Made by a program: the position numbers and the translations under genes. Positions 15,334-23,326 of a stretch of DNA of 64,000 nucleotides are shown piece by piece. Position 1 is the stretch's first letter; every line of letters begins with the position of its first letter. Source of the stretch: Streptomyces diastatochromogenes. Its GTDB lineage: Bacteria > Actinomycetota > Actinomycetes > Streptomycetales > Streptomycetaceae. Below the pieces are notes generated by a model. The model was not told where the DNA came from and made no database searches. It worked only from the letters and a program-made list of their open reading frames with translations. The stretch lies in the NCBI RefSeq assembly GCF_002242805.1, contig NZ_MCGQ01000016.1, positions 402,417-466,416 of the forward strand. The letters are read 5' to 3'.

Positions 15334-15801
15334 GTGGACAACAGGCAAGCAATGGGATCGTGGCTTTCCGGGCCGCGCGCGGCCATGGAAGAAGCCGGAG
15401 CCGACTTCGGATACCGGGGCGAACAGCTCGGCCTCCCGGAGGACGGACCGAACTCGATCGCACGGCCCGGCAGGCGCCTCGGGGCCCTGGCCGTCGACTG
15501 GGGTCTGTGTGTGTTGATCGCATACGGCCTGATCACGCACGGCAACAGCCCCGCCACCAGCAACTGGGCCCTGCTCATCTTCTTCGCGATGAGCGCCCTT
15601 CTGGTCGGCACGCTCGGCTTCACCCCGGGCAAGCGCCTCTTCGGTATCCGGGTCGTGGCCCTGCAGACCGGCACGGTCAACCCGCTCCGGGCCCTGCTGC
15701 GCACGGTCCTGCTGTGCCTGGCGCTCCCCGCCCTGATCTGGGACCGGGACGGCCGCGGCCTGCACGACCGGCTCGCGCAGACCGTCGAGGTCCGCAGCTA
15801 G
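15334..15801 (+). CDS. RDD-family membrane protein
   Basis: 155 residues. RPGRRLGALAVDWGLCVLIAYGL contains the R..D pair of RDD domains; two more hydrophobic segments (NWALLIFFAMSALLVGTLGF and LLRTVLLCLALPALIW) follow and DRDGRGLHDRLAQTVEV is the usual end. Function of RDD proteins is unclear. GTG at 15334. It is divergent from glnA, the same arrangement as in mycobacteria, and convergent with the DUF4191 gene. Confidence 0.9.
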   Translation: MDNRQAMGSWLSGPRAAMEEAGADFGYRGEQLGLPEDGPNSIARPGRRLGALAVDWGLCVLIAYGLITHGNSPATSNWALLIFFAMSALLVGTLGFTPGKRLFGIRVVALQTGTVNPLRALLRTVLLCLALPALIWDRDGRGLHDRLAQTVEVRS

Positions 15802-15806
15802 CCCGA

Positions 15807-15855
15807 GTACGACGAAGGGGGCGTCCGGTCACTCCGGGCGCCCCCTTCGTCGTAC
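15807..15855. terminator. Bidirectional terminator, 17-bp stem
   Basis: GTACGACGAAGGGGGCG (15807-15823) pairs perfectly with CGCCCCCTTCGTCGTAC (15839-15855). The 15-nt loop can form an inner CCGG/CCGG hairpin. It lies between the convergent RDD and DUF4191 genes. Confidence 0.9.
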
Positions 15856-15874
15856 GCGTCTCGTACGAGGAGGT

Positions 15875-16576
15875 CTAGCGGGCCTTCGGGCCGCCCTTCG
15901 GCATCCGCATGCCCTTCGGCATCGGGCCCTTCGGCAGCGGCATGTTGCTCATCAGGTCGCCCATGGCGCGCAGTCGGTCGTTGGTGGTGGTCACCTGGGG
16001 GCCGGTCAGCACGCGCGGGTACTTCAGCATGGTCGTGCGCAGCTTCTTCAGCTCGATCTGGCCCTCGCCCGAGCCCACGATCACGTCGTGCACCGGCACG
16101 TCCGCCACGATGCGGTTCATCTTCTTCTTCTCGGCGGCCAGCAGGCTCTTCACCCGGTTCGGGTTGCCCTCGGCGACCAGCACGATGCCGGCCTTGCCGA
16201 CCGCCCGGTGCACCACGTCCTGGCTGCGGTTCATCGCCACCGCCGGAGTCGTCGTCCAGCCCCGGCCGATGTTGTCCAGCACGGCCGCCGCGGCCCCCGG
16301 CTGGCCTTCCATCTGCCCGAAGGCGGCCCGCTCGGCCCGGCGGCCGAACACGATCGCCGTCCCGAGGAAGGCGAGCAGCAGGCCCAGGATCCCGAGATAG
16401 ACGGGATGACCGATCAGAAATCCGATCACGAGGAAGACACCGAGGATGCCGATGCCGACACCCGCGAGTACAAGACCGATCTTCTTGTCGGCCTTGCGGG
16501 TCATCTTGTACGTGAGGGCGATCTGCTTCAGTCGCCCTGCGTTCGCGGCGTCCGCCGCGGTTTCCTTCCTCGCCAT
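15875..16576 (-). CDS. DUF4191 membrane protein
   Basis: 233 residues. KQIALTYKMTRKADKKIG near the N-terminus, two adjoining membrane segments (LVLAGVGIGILGVFLVIGFLIG and VYLGILGLLLAFLGTAIVFG), then a soluble domain with GWTTTPAVAMNRSQDVVHRAVGKAGIVLVAEG. This matches DUF4191, conserved between lipA and glnA in actinobacteria. The C-terminus is a Met/Pro/Lys-rich repeat (MPLPKGPMPKGMRMPKGGPK). Role unknown; the link to lipA is positional only. Confidence 0.9.
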   Translation of the reverse strand: MARKETAADAANAGRLKQIALTYKMTRKADKKIGLVLAGVGIGILGVFLVIGFLIGHPVYLGILGLLLAFLGTAIVFGRRAERAAFGQMEGQPGAAAAVLDNIGRGWTTTPAVAMNRSQDVVHRAVGKAGIVLVAEGNPNRVKSLLAAEKKKMNRIVADVPVHDVIVGSGEGQIELKKLRTTMLKYPRVLTGPQVTTTNDRLRAMGDLMSNMPLPKGPMPKGMRMPKGGPKAR

Positions 16577-16634
16577 GCCACGAAGTCTACGTGCCCCCGG
16601 GAGTGCCCACGACGGCAGTGCCCGGTGGGGGGAT

Positions 16635-16832
16635 TCAGGAGCGGGTGGCGGCCTGGTCGAGCACGCGCTGCGCCTCGACCCGGTCCTTGGCGCGGCGGCG
16701 GTCCTCCAGCACGGAGGTCCAGGCGTTGCGGCGGGCGGTGCGCTGGCCGCTGCTCATCAGCAGGGACTCGACGGCGCGGAGAGCGTCGGTGAAGGACGGA
16801 ATGGCGGTGGCGCGGACGGGCGCGGCCTGCAT
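16635..16832 (-). CDS. Small conserved helical protein, 65 residues
   Basis: QAAPVRATAIPSFTDALRAVESLLMSSGQRTARRNAWTSVLEDRRRAKDRVEAQRVLDQAA: a single helical, charged small protein without cysteines or membrane segment. GGGGGG lies 9 nt before ATG at 16832. Its position between lipA and DUF4191 and good codon bias support a real gene. No function can be given. Confidence 0.65.
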   Translation of the reverse strand: MQAAPVRATAIPSFTDALRAVESLLMSSGQRTARRNAWTSVLEDRRRAKDRVEAQRVLDQAATRS

Positions 16833-16953
16833 GATCGAGGTCCCCCCTCGGTCGGGTGTACGTGGCGTGATATCAGAGTCACTGATTGGTGTTACCAGGG
16901 CGTGACCGACCGGTCAAACACCAATGAAGCCTTGATACAGAGCGCTGAAACAG

Positions 16954-17006
16954 CGACGCGGCCCTGACGGTCGCCCTCATCAGCGAGGACGGTCAGAACC
17001 GCGTCG
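16954..17006 (-). terminator. Imperfect long hairpin downstream of lipA
   Basis: CGACGCGG (16954-16961) pairs with CCGCGTCG (16999-17006), and inside this CTGAC/GTCAG, GTC/GAC and CTC/GAG also pair, with small bulges. It starts about 50 nt after the lipA stop and is the likely end of the lipA transcript. Confidence 0.55.
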
Positions 17007-17014
17007 ACTCGGCC

Positions 17015-17030
17015 ATTACTGGCCAGTAAT
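17015..17030. promoter_or_regulatory. 16-bp perfect palindrome ATTACTGGCCAGTAAT
   Basis: A perfect dyad, ATTACTGG followed directly by CCAGTAAT, lies in a short AT-rich patch between the lipA stop and its hairpin. Having no loop, it is more like a protein-binding site than a terminator. No binding protein can be named. Confidence 0.45.
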
Positions 17031-17058
17031 TACTTGTGCGCGAATTCACACGCGCTGC

Positions 17059-18024
17059 TCACACCGCCTGGGTCGCGATGTACGAGCCCCGCTTCTCGAT
17101 TGCCATCTGGTACAGCCGCCCGGCACGGTACGAGGACCGCACCAGCGGACCGGACATCACGCCGGAGAAGCCGATCTGCTCGGCCTCCTCCTTCAGCTCC
17201 ACGAACTCGTGCGGCTTGACCCAGCGCTCCACCGGGTGGTGGCGCACGGAGGGGCGCAGGTACTGGGTGATGGTGACCAGCTCGCAGCCCGCCTCGTGCA
17301 GCTGCTTGAGCGCCTCGCTGACCTCCTCGCGGGTCTCGCCCATGCCGAGGATCAGGTTGGACTTGGTGACCAGGCCGTAGTCGCGGGCCTCGGTGATGAC
17401 CTTCAGCGAGCGCTCGTAGCGGAAACCGGGGCGGATGCGCTTGAAGATCCGCGGCACGGTCTCGACGTTGTGCGCGAAGACCTCGGGGCGTGAGGAGAAG
17501 ACCTCGGCGAGCTGCTCCGGGACCGCGTTGAAGTCGGGGGCCAGCAGCTCGACCTTCGTGCGGCCGGCCTCGCGGTCCGCGGTCTGCTGGTGGATCTGGC
17601 GCACGGTCTCGGCGTACAGCCAGGCGCCGCCGTCCTCCAGGTCGTCGCGGGCGACGCCGGTGATGGTGGCGTAGTTCAGGTCCATGGTGACCACGGACTC
17701 GCCGACGCGGCGCGGCTCGTCACGGTCCAGGGCCTCGGGCTTGCCGGTGTCGATCTGGCAGAAGTCACAGCGCCGGGTGCACTGGTCGCCGCCGATGAGG
17801 AAGGTCGCCTCGCGGTCCTCCCAGCACTCGTAGATGTTCGGGCAGCCGGCTTCCTGGCAGACCGTGTGCAGGCCCTCGCTCTTCACGAGGTTCTGCATCT
17901 TCGTGTACTCGGGACCCATTTTCGCCCGGGTCTTGATCCACTCGGGCTTGCGCTCGATGGGGGTCTGGCTGTTGCGGACCTCCAGGCGCAGCATCTTGCG
18001 TCCGTCGGGTGCGACTGCGGACAC
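17059..18024 (-). CDS. lipA: Lipoyl synthase (radical SAM)
   Basis: 321 residues; inserts two sulfur atoms into octanoyl-lysine on lipoyl domains. The auxiliary cluster motif C-x4-C-x5-C is at Cys56, 61 and 67 (VCQEAGCPNIYEC), and the radical SAM CxxxCxxC at Cys82, 86 and 89 (CTRRCDFC). Further motifs: VELLAPDF, VFAHNVETVPRI, KSNLILGMGE and the end GPLVRSSYRAG with the conserved Arg-Ser-Ser. GTG at 18024 with GGGAG upstream. It lies 123 nt after lipB and the two are likely cotranscribed; the lipoylated substrate SucB is 13 kb away. Confidence 0.98.
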   Translation of the reverse strand: MSAVAPDGRKMLRLEVRNSQTPIERKPEWIKTRAKMGPEYTKMQNLVKSEGLHTVCQEAGCPNIYECWEDREATFLIGGDQCTRRCDFCQIDTGKPEALDRDEPRRVGESVVTMDLNYATITGVARDDLEDGGAWLYAETVRQIHQQTADREAGRTKVELLAPDFNAVPEQLAEVFSSRPEVFAHNVETVPRIFKRIRPGFRYERSLKVITEARDYGLVTKSNLILGMGETREEVSEALKQLHEAGCELVTITQYLRPSVRHHPVERWVKPHEFVELKEEAEQIGFSGVMSGPLVRSSYRAGRLYQMAIEKRGSYIATQAV

Positions 18025-18147
18025 GACCGGCTCCCTGCTGTTTGCTTTGCGTAGTCTTCGATTCTTCGGCGCACACCAGCGTACGCCCGTGTTAACTGAG
18101 CCCTTCAGCTGAGGCCAACCTCACGGCCGCAGGGCGCATTCCCTGGA

Positions 18148-18945
18148 TCAGGCGGATGTCTTCTCGATCACCCGCGGCTTCAGCTCCGCGTTCTCCAGGA
18201 TGTCCGTCAGGTGGCGCCGCACCACCGGCAGGACCTCCTCGATCGTGATCTCCCGGCCCAGCTCGTTGGCCAGGGAGGCCACCCCCGCGTCCCGGATGCC
18301 GCACGGGATGATCCGGTCGAACCAGCGGTTGTCCGGGTTCACGTTGAAGGAGAAGCCGTGCATCGTGACGCCCTTGGCGACGCGGATGCCGATCGCGGCG
18401 ATCTTGCGGTCCTCGCGGCGCTGGCCGGCGTTGGAGGGGGCGTACTCCGGGCCGTTGAGACGGGGGTCGAACTCGTCGTCGTGCAGCCGCGGGTCGAAGT
18501 CGAGGGAGAGTCCGCCGAGCGCCGGCCGCTGCTCGACCGGGTCGCCGAGCACCCACACGCCGCTGCGGCCCTCGACCCGGGTGGTCTCCACGCCGAACTC
18601 GGTGCAGGTGCGGATGAGCGCCTCCTCCAGACGGCGCACATGCGCGACGACGTCCACCGGGCGCGGCAGCTTCTGGATCGGGTAGCCCACCAGCTGACCG
18701 GGGCCGTGCCAGGTGATCTTGCCGCCGCGGTCCACGTCGATGACCGGGGTGCCGTCCAGCGGACGCTCGCTGTCCTCGGTGCGGCGGCCCGCCGTGTACA
18801 CCGGGGGGTGTTCCAGGAGCAGCACGGTGTCGGGGACCTCGTCGGCGAACCGGGCCGCGTGCACCCGGCGCTGCTCGTCCCACGCCTCCTGGTACTCGAC
18901 GGCATCCGCGCCGAACCCCATGTGGACGAACCGCAACTCACTCAC
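18148..18945 (-). CDS. lipB: Lipoyl(octanoyl) transferase
   Basis: 265 residues; moves octanoyl from acyl carrier protein to a lysine of lipoyl domains, the step before LipA. Visible: LLLEHPPVYTAGRR, GGKITWHGPGQLVGYPI, the catalytic Lys in KIAAIGIRV and the catalytic Cys in IPCGIRDAG. The GTG at 18945 has GGGAGG upstream and gives the start SELRFVHMGFGADAVEYQEAW; the longer frame adds an unrelated 33-residue tail. Compared with typical LipB (about 210-230 residues) there is an extra Asp/Arg-rich block between GVWVLGDPVEQRP and the catalytic Lys (DFDPRLHDDEFDPRLNGPEY). Confidence 0.97.
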   Translation of the reverse strand: MSELRFVHMGFGADAVEYQEAWDEQRRVHAARFADEVPDTVLLLEHPPVYTAGRRTEDSERPLDGTPVIDVDRGGKITWHGPGQLVGYPIQKLPRPVDVVAHVRRLEEALIRTCTEFGVETTRVEGRSGVWVLGDPVEQRPALGGLSLDFDPRLHDDEFDPRLNGPEYAPSNAGQRREDRKIAAIGIRVAKGVTMHGFSFNVNPDNRWFDRIIPCGIRDAGVASLANELGREITIEEVLPVVRRHLTDILENAELKPRVIEKTSA

Positions 18946-19184
18946 GGCAAGCGCCTCCCTCAGCGATGGGTGTGTCAGGCACGTAAAGCGCCCACGCCAC
19001 TGTACGTCCGTCCGGCGTACGTCAGCCCGGAGGGCAATCCTCACACGATCGGATGAATGCGCCGGGAAGTGTGTGATCGTCTATTCACTCTCCGCTACAT
19101 TCGCGCCGTTCGTGATGCCAAAAGGGCAGCTCACAGGCAATCCCGGCACTTCAGAAGCCCGGAAGGCAGGAGACCGCACCACAG

Positions 19185-20648
19185 ATGACGGACCGACCCG
19201 CGCAGCGCACCCCCAACCGCCAGCTCGCCGCGCTCATCGCAGAAGCGGGGTTCTCCAACGCGGGACTGGCCCGTCGCGTCGACCAGCTCGGTCTGGAACA
19301 CGGGCTGGACCTCAGATACGACAAGACCTCGGTCACCCGCTGGCTGCGCGGGCAGCAGCCCCGGGGCACGACGCCCGCGCTGATCGCCGAGGTGTTCACG
19401 CGCCGGCTCGGGCGCCGGCTCACGGCCCAGGATCTCGGCCTGGACGCCTGTGCGCCGGTGTACGCCGGGCTCGAGTTCGCGGCCACTCCGGAGGAGGCCG
19501 TCGACATCGTCAGCGGGCTGTGGCGCAAGGACTCCGGCAGCCACGCCGAGCTGCGCAAGATCGCCTTCACCCCGGCGGGGCTGGTCGTGCCCAGCCGGGA
19601 CTGGCTGATCGGCAAGGCCGACGACAAGGTGGCCCGGGAGCCGGCGCCCCGGGTGCCCGCCCAGGTCCGCCCCGGCGCCCAGGGCCGCCCGGAGGCCGTA
19701 CCGGCTCCGCCCCGGCCCCGCGGCCACGCCGCCCGCGCCCCCGGCCACAAGGTCAGCGGCGGTGACATCGCCGCGCTGCGCTCGGTCGGCGAGCTGTTCC
19801 GCACCCTCGACGACGCCTACGGCGGCGGCCACGCCCGGCAGGCCCTCGTGCGCTACCTGGAGCACGAGTGCGAGCCGATGCTGCGCGGCACCTACGACGA
19901 GCAGACCGGCCGCCGCCTGTTCGCCGCGGCCGCCGACCTCACCCGGCTCGCGGGCTGGACCTCGTACGACATCGCCGCGCACGGACTCGCCCAGCGCTAC
20001 TTCGTGCAGGCCCTGCGCCTCGCCCAGGCGGCCGGTGACCGGTCCTACGGCTCCTACGTGCTGGTCACCATGAGCCGCCAGGCCGTCTACCTCGGACACG
20101 GCAGGGAGGCCGTGCAGCTGGCGCGGGTGGCCCAGCAGGGGGTCGGCACCGGCGCGCCGCCGGTCGTGCAGGCGCTGCTGCACGCCTCCGAGGCCCGCGC
20201 GCACGGGGTGCTCGGGGAGGTGCGGGCGTGCACCGGGGCGCTGGTGCGGGCCGAGCGCGCCCTGGAGGCGGCCCGGCCCGGGGACGACGTGCCGTACTGG
20301 GCCCGGTTCTTCGACGAGGCGCAGCTCGCCGACGAGTTCGGGCACTGCCACCGCGACCTGCAGCAGTTCCGGGCCGCCGCCCAGCACGCGGAACGCTCCC
20401 TCCAGCTCCGCGCCCCCTCCTACGCCCGCAGCCGGCTGTTCTGCCGGGTCGTCCTCGCCACCGCCCGGCTCGGCCTCGGCGAACTCGACCAGGCCTGCGC
20501 CCTGGCCGCCGAGGCCGCCGGCCAGGCGGCGGAGATGCGGAGCGCTCGCGCGATCGAATACGTGAAGGACTTCGAACGCAGGCTGGAGCCGTATCGGGAC
20601 GCGGCACCGGTGCGGGGGTATCGGGAGAAGGTGGCGGCGTTGGGGTGA
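19185..20648 (+). CDS. NsdA-like regulator with TPR-type C-terminus
   Basis: 487 residues. The N-terminus TPNRQLAALIAEAGFSNAGLARRVDQLG with YDKTSVTRWLRGQQPRGTTP is an XRE-like helix-turn-helix. A Pro/Arg/Ala linker (about 145-185) is followed by helical repeats (LFRTLDDAYGGGHARQALVRYL, DIAAHGLAQRYFVQALRLAQAA, VTMSRQAVYLGHGREAVQLA) typical of TPR regulators. This layout is that of the Streptomyces NsdA group, which affects development and antibiotic production; orthology to NsdA itself is not claimed. AGGAG lies 12 nt before ATG. The gene is monocistronic and divergent from lipB. Confidence 0.85.
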   Translation: MTDRPAQRTPNRQLAALIAEAGFSNAGLARRVDQLGLEHGLDLRYDKTSVTRWLRGQQPRGTTPALIAEVFTRRLGRRLTAQDLGLDACAPVYAGLEFAATPEEAVDIVSGLWRKDSGSHAELRKIAFTPAGLVVPSRDWLIGKADDKVAREPAPRVPAQVRPGAQGRPEAVPAPPRPRGHAARAPGHKVSGGDIAALRSVGELFRTLDDAYGGGHARQALVRYLEHECEPMLRGTYDEQTGRRLFAAAADLTRLAGWTSYDIAAHGLAQRYFVQALRLAQAAGDRSYGSYVLVTMSRQAVYLGHGREAVQLARVAQQGVGTGAPPVVQALLHASEARAHGVLGEVRACTGALVRAERALEAARPGDDVPYWARFFDEAQLADEFGHCHRDLQQFRAAAQHAERSLQLRAPSYARSRLFCRVVLATARLGLGELDQACALAAEAAGQAAEMRSARAIEYVKDFERRLEPYRDAAPVRGYREKVAALG

Positions 20649-20706
20649 GCAACAGCAGCCACTCGCCGTTGCGGGTTGCGGTTGTTCAGCCGGTGACGCC
20701 GCCGTC

Positions 20707-20769
20707 GTGGCTGGTCGCGCCCACGCGGCGGAGCCGCATATCGATACGGTCCCGCGCCCCTTCAGGGCG
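20707..20769 (+). repeat. Dispersed Streptomyces intergenic repeat, copy 1
   Basis: Core GTGGCTGGTCGCGCCCACGC followed by GGCGGAGCCGCA and, about 10 nt on, a CCCGCGCCCCTT end. The same element occurs at 61017-61082 (plus) and 62511-62576 (minus). The ends include small GC inverted repeats. It sits between convergent genes here. Confidence 0.85.
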
Positions 20770-20770
20770 T

Positions 20771-22135
20771 CTACGCCGCCCGGGGCAAACTGGGTGTCGG
20801 GTCCGCGCTGTGCAGCGAACCCGTCGCCCCCAGGTCCGCCAGGACCGCCGCCGCGGCGCGGTGAGCCGAGTGCAGGGCGCCCTGGACGGTGCTGGTGTCG
20901 CGGTGGTCGCCGCAGACGTACAGGCCGGCCAGGAGGCGTACCGGGCGGCGCAGGTCGTGCGGGGGGCGCATCGCCGGTATCGCCTGCGGGGTGTGGTGCA
21001 CGGCGAGTGTCTCCCAGCGGCGCGTCGAGGTGCCGTAGAGCCGCGAGAGGTGGATGCGGACGGCGGTGTCGATCCCGTCGGGCGGGGTGCCCAGCACGGT
21101 CGACGAGATCAGCACGCGGCCGGCCGGGGCGCGGCTCGGGTCGACGTTGCTGAGCACCGCCGTGTGCGCGACCGGGCCGCCGCGGTCGGCGTCCAGCAGC
21201 AGCGACGTGCCCGTCGCGAGGACCGCGGCCGGCTCGTCCGTGGTGTGGTGGACGACCGTCACCGGGTGGAAGTCCGGCACCCTGAGCCCCGGCAGCAGCT
21301 CGGCCGCGGCCCGCGCGTCCGTCGCCAGCAGCACCGCACGACAGCGGATCTCACCGTGCTCGGCCGTGGTCACCGAGGTCGTGGACACGGAGGTGACCCG
21401 CACCCCGGTGCGCACGGTGCCGGGCGGCAGCGCGCCGGCCAGCAGCTCCGGCAGCACCTCGGCGCCGCCCTCCGGCACGCACAGCCGGCCGCTCGCGAAG
21501 GAGTGCAGCGCCAGGTCGGCGCACCGGCTGGACGTGGTCAGCTCCGGGTCGCACAGGAGCGCGGCGAGCAGCGGACGGAGGAAGCCGTCGATCGTCCGGG
21601 CGGGCACCCCGCGGGCCGCGAGGGCCTGTGCGGCGGGCTGTTCGGGCCGGGACAGCAGACGTTCGACGGGGGTGGCGGCGATCCGGCCCAGGGCGGCGCC
21701 CAGGCGGGCCTGGTCGACCGCGCCGCCCACCGGCGCACCGGCCCGGCCCGGCCCGGCCGCCGGGCCCCTGGGGGCGCTTGCCAGGGCGCGCACCACATGG
21801 AGTGCGCCCCTTGCGCTCCCTGCGGCCGCCGGTGCGCCCGCGCGATGGGTGCGCCCGTCGCGGTGCAGCAGGACGCCGGGCGCGAAGCGGCGCAGGGTGA
21901 GTGAGTCGAGCCCCGCGGTGCGGCGGAGCTCGGGATAGGACGTGGACAGCAGCTGTCCGATGCGGTCGAGTCGGAAGCCGTCGACCTTCTCGGTCGACAT
22001 ACGGCCGCCCACGTAAGGGGCGGCCTCCAGGACTGCGGTCGTTACTCCTGCGCTGGTGAGCCGATGAGCCGCCGAGAGTCCGGCGATGCCGGCTCCCACG
22101 ATGACGACGTCCACCTGGTACGCGGGCTCAAGCAC
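20771..22135 (-). CDS. FAD-dependent oxidoreductase (amine oxidase/phytoene desaturase fold)
   Basis: 454 residues. Dinucleotide fold VDVVIVGAGIAGLSAAHRL (8-26) and the following EAAPYVGGRMSTEKVDGFRLDRIGQ fit the flavin amine oxidase/phytoene desaturase superfamily; the C-terminal FAD motif is LLAGLYVCGDHRDTSTVQGALHSAHRAA. The mid-region FLRPLLAALLCDPEL and GRLCVPEGGAEVLPELLA also match carotenoid-desaturase-like proteins. Substrate unknown; no terpene genes lie nearby. GTG at 22135 has AGGAGGGG 5-6 nt upstream. Confidence 0.9.
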   Translation of the reverse strand: MLEPAYQVDVVIVGAGIAGLSAAHRLTSAGVTTAVLEAAPYVGGRMSTEKVDGFRLDRIGQLLSTSYPELRRTAGLDSLTLRRFAPGVLLHRDGRTHRAGAPAAAGSARGALHVVRALASAPRGPAAGPGRAGAPVGGAVDQARLGAALGRIAATPVERLLSRPEQPAAQALAARGVPARTIDGFLRPLLAALLCDPELTTSSRCADLALHSFASGRLCVPEGGAEVLPELLAGALPPGTVRTGVRVTSVSTTSVTTAEHGEIRCRAVLLATDARAAAELLPGLRVPDFHPVTVVHHTTDEPAAVLATGTSLLLDADRGGPVAHTAVLSNVDPSRAPAGRVLISSTVLGTPPDGIDTAVRIHLSRLYGTSTRRWETLAVHHTPQAIPAMRPPHDLRRPVRLLAGLYVCGDHRDTSTVQGALHSAHRAAAAVLADLGATGSLHSADPTPSLPRAA

Positions 22136-22339
22136 GAGGCCCCTCCTGTGGTTGCGCGGCCGGTGGAGACGTCATGCCCCCAACTGGCTCCAGGGATACC
22201 CGAGTTCGGGTCGAGGTTAGGGCCGTGATCGGTCAGGAACAGTCGCGCATCAACAGGGCACGGTCGCACGGCGGTCGCATGCGGTCACAAGAAGTCGCAG
22301 GAGGTCACAGGAGATTTCAGGAGCTTCCCTGACGTGGTG

Positions 22340-23233
22340 TCAGGCCGCGCGGATCGCGTCGTCGATACCGGGGAACGCAAAGGTGAACCCGGACTCCAGC
22401 AGCCGCTTCGGCACCACCCGCGCGCTGCCCAGCACCTCCCCGGCCATCTCGCCCAGCGCCGCCCGCAACGCCGGCGCCGGGACGGCGAACAGCGTCGGCC
22501 GGTGCAGCACCCGCCCCATCGCCGCCGTGATCTCACGGTTCGTCAGCGGCTGGGGCGCGGTCAGGTTGAACGGCCCGGACAGCGTGTCATGGTCGATGAG
22601 GAACCGGATCGCGGCGACCTCGTCGTGCAGCGCGACGTACGACCAGTACTGCCGTCCGTCGCCCATCCGCCCCCCGAGCCCCGCCTTGAACAGCGGGAAC
22701 AGGCGCCCCCAGGCCCCGCCGCCCCGCGCGACCACCAGCCCCGTGCGCACGAACACCGTCCGCACCCCCGCCTCCTGCGCGGGCGCCGCCGCCTCCTCCC
22801 ACTCCACGCACAGCGACGGCAGGAACCCGTCCCCGGGCGGCGCGTCCTCGTCCACGGCCCGGTCGCCCGTGTCGCCGTAGATGCCGATCGCGCTGCCGTT
22901 CACGAAGACCCGCGGCGGTGCATCCAGCGAGGCCACCGCCTCCGCCAGCGCCGCCGTGCCGAGCACCCGGCTGTCCCGCACCAGCCGCTTGTACTCCGGT
23001 GTCCAGCGCCGGTCACCGATCCCCGCCCCCGCGAGGTTGACCACCGCGTCGCAGCCGACCAGCCCGGCCGCGTCCACCTGCTGCCGCTCGGGGTCCCAGC
23101 GGACCTCGCTCCCGTCCCGGGGCGCACGGCGGACCAGGCGCACCACCTCGTGCCCGTCCGCGGTCAGGGACCGCACCAGGGCGCTGCCGATGAGACCGGA
23201 CGCACCGGCCACCGCGATTCGCGAACGTTCCAT
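22340..23233 (-). CDS. TIGR01777-family epimerase (SDR39U1-like)
   Basis: 297 residues. Rossmann start RIAVAGASGLIGSALVRSL, then EVVRLVRR, DAVVNLAGAGIGDRRW, NGSAIGIYGD and a C-terminal DUF1731-type block (VPAPALRAALGEMAGEVLGSARVVPKRLLESGF). This is the conserved TIGR01777 epimerase found near lipB and the E2 gene in actinobacteria. Substrate unknown. ATG at 23233 with GGAAGG 9 nt upstream is used; two ATGs just upstream (23242, 23257) are alternatives. Confidence 0.92.
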   Translation of the reverse strand: MERSRIAVAGASGLIGSALVRSLTADGHEVVRLVRRAPRDGSEVRWDPERQQVDAAGLVGCDAVVNLAGAGIGDRRWTPEYKRLVRDSRVLGTAALAEAVASLDAPPRVFVNGSAIGIYGDTGDRAVDEDAPPGDGFLPSLCVEWEEAAAPAQEAGVRTVFVRTGLVVARGGGAWGRLFPLFKAGLGGRMGDGRQYWSYVALHDEVAAIRFLIDHDTLSGPFNLTAPQPLTNREITAAMGRVLHRPTLFAVPAPALRAALGEMAGEVLGSARVVPKRLLESGFTFAFPGIDDAIRAA

Positions 23234-23326
23234 GCGCCCCATCCTTCCCCCTCGCACCTAAGGAGGCCGTGATACGGCGAGGACGCGCCAGGAGACGACA
23301 CGCAACGAGGCGACGCACGACCAGAG

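Noticed and set aside
20700..20820. A start for a protein MAGRAHAAEPH in the dispersed repeat.
   Set aside because: The same peptide appears from copy 3 at 62.5 kb because the repeat sequence itself is open in that frame; it is not a conserved coding gene.
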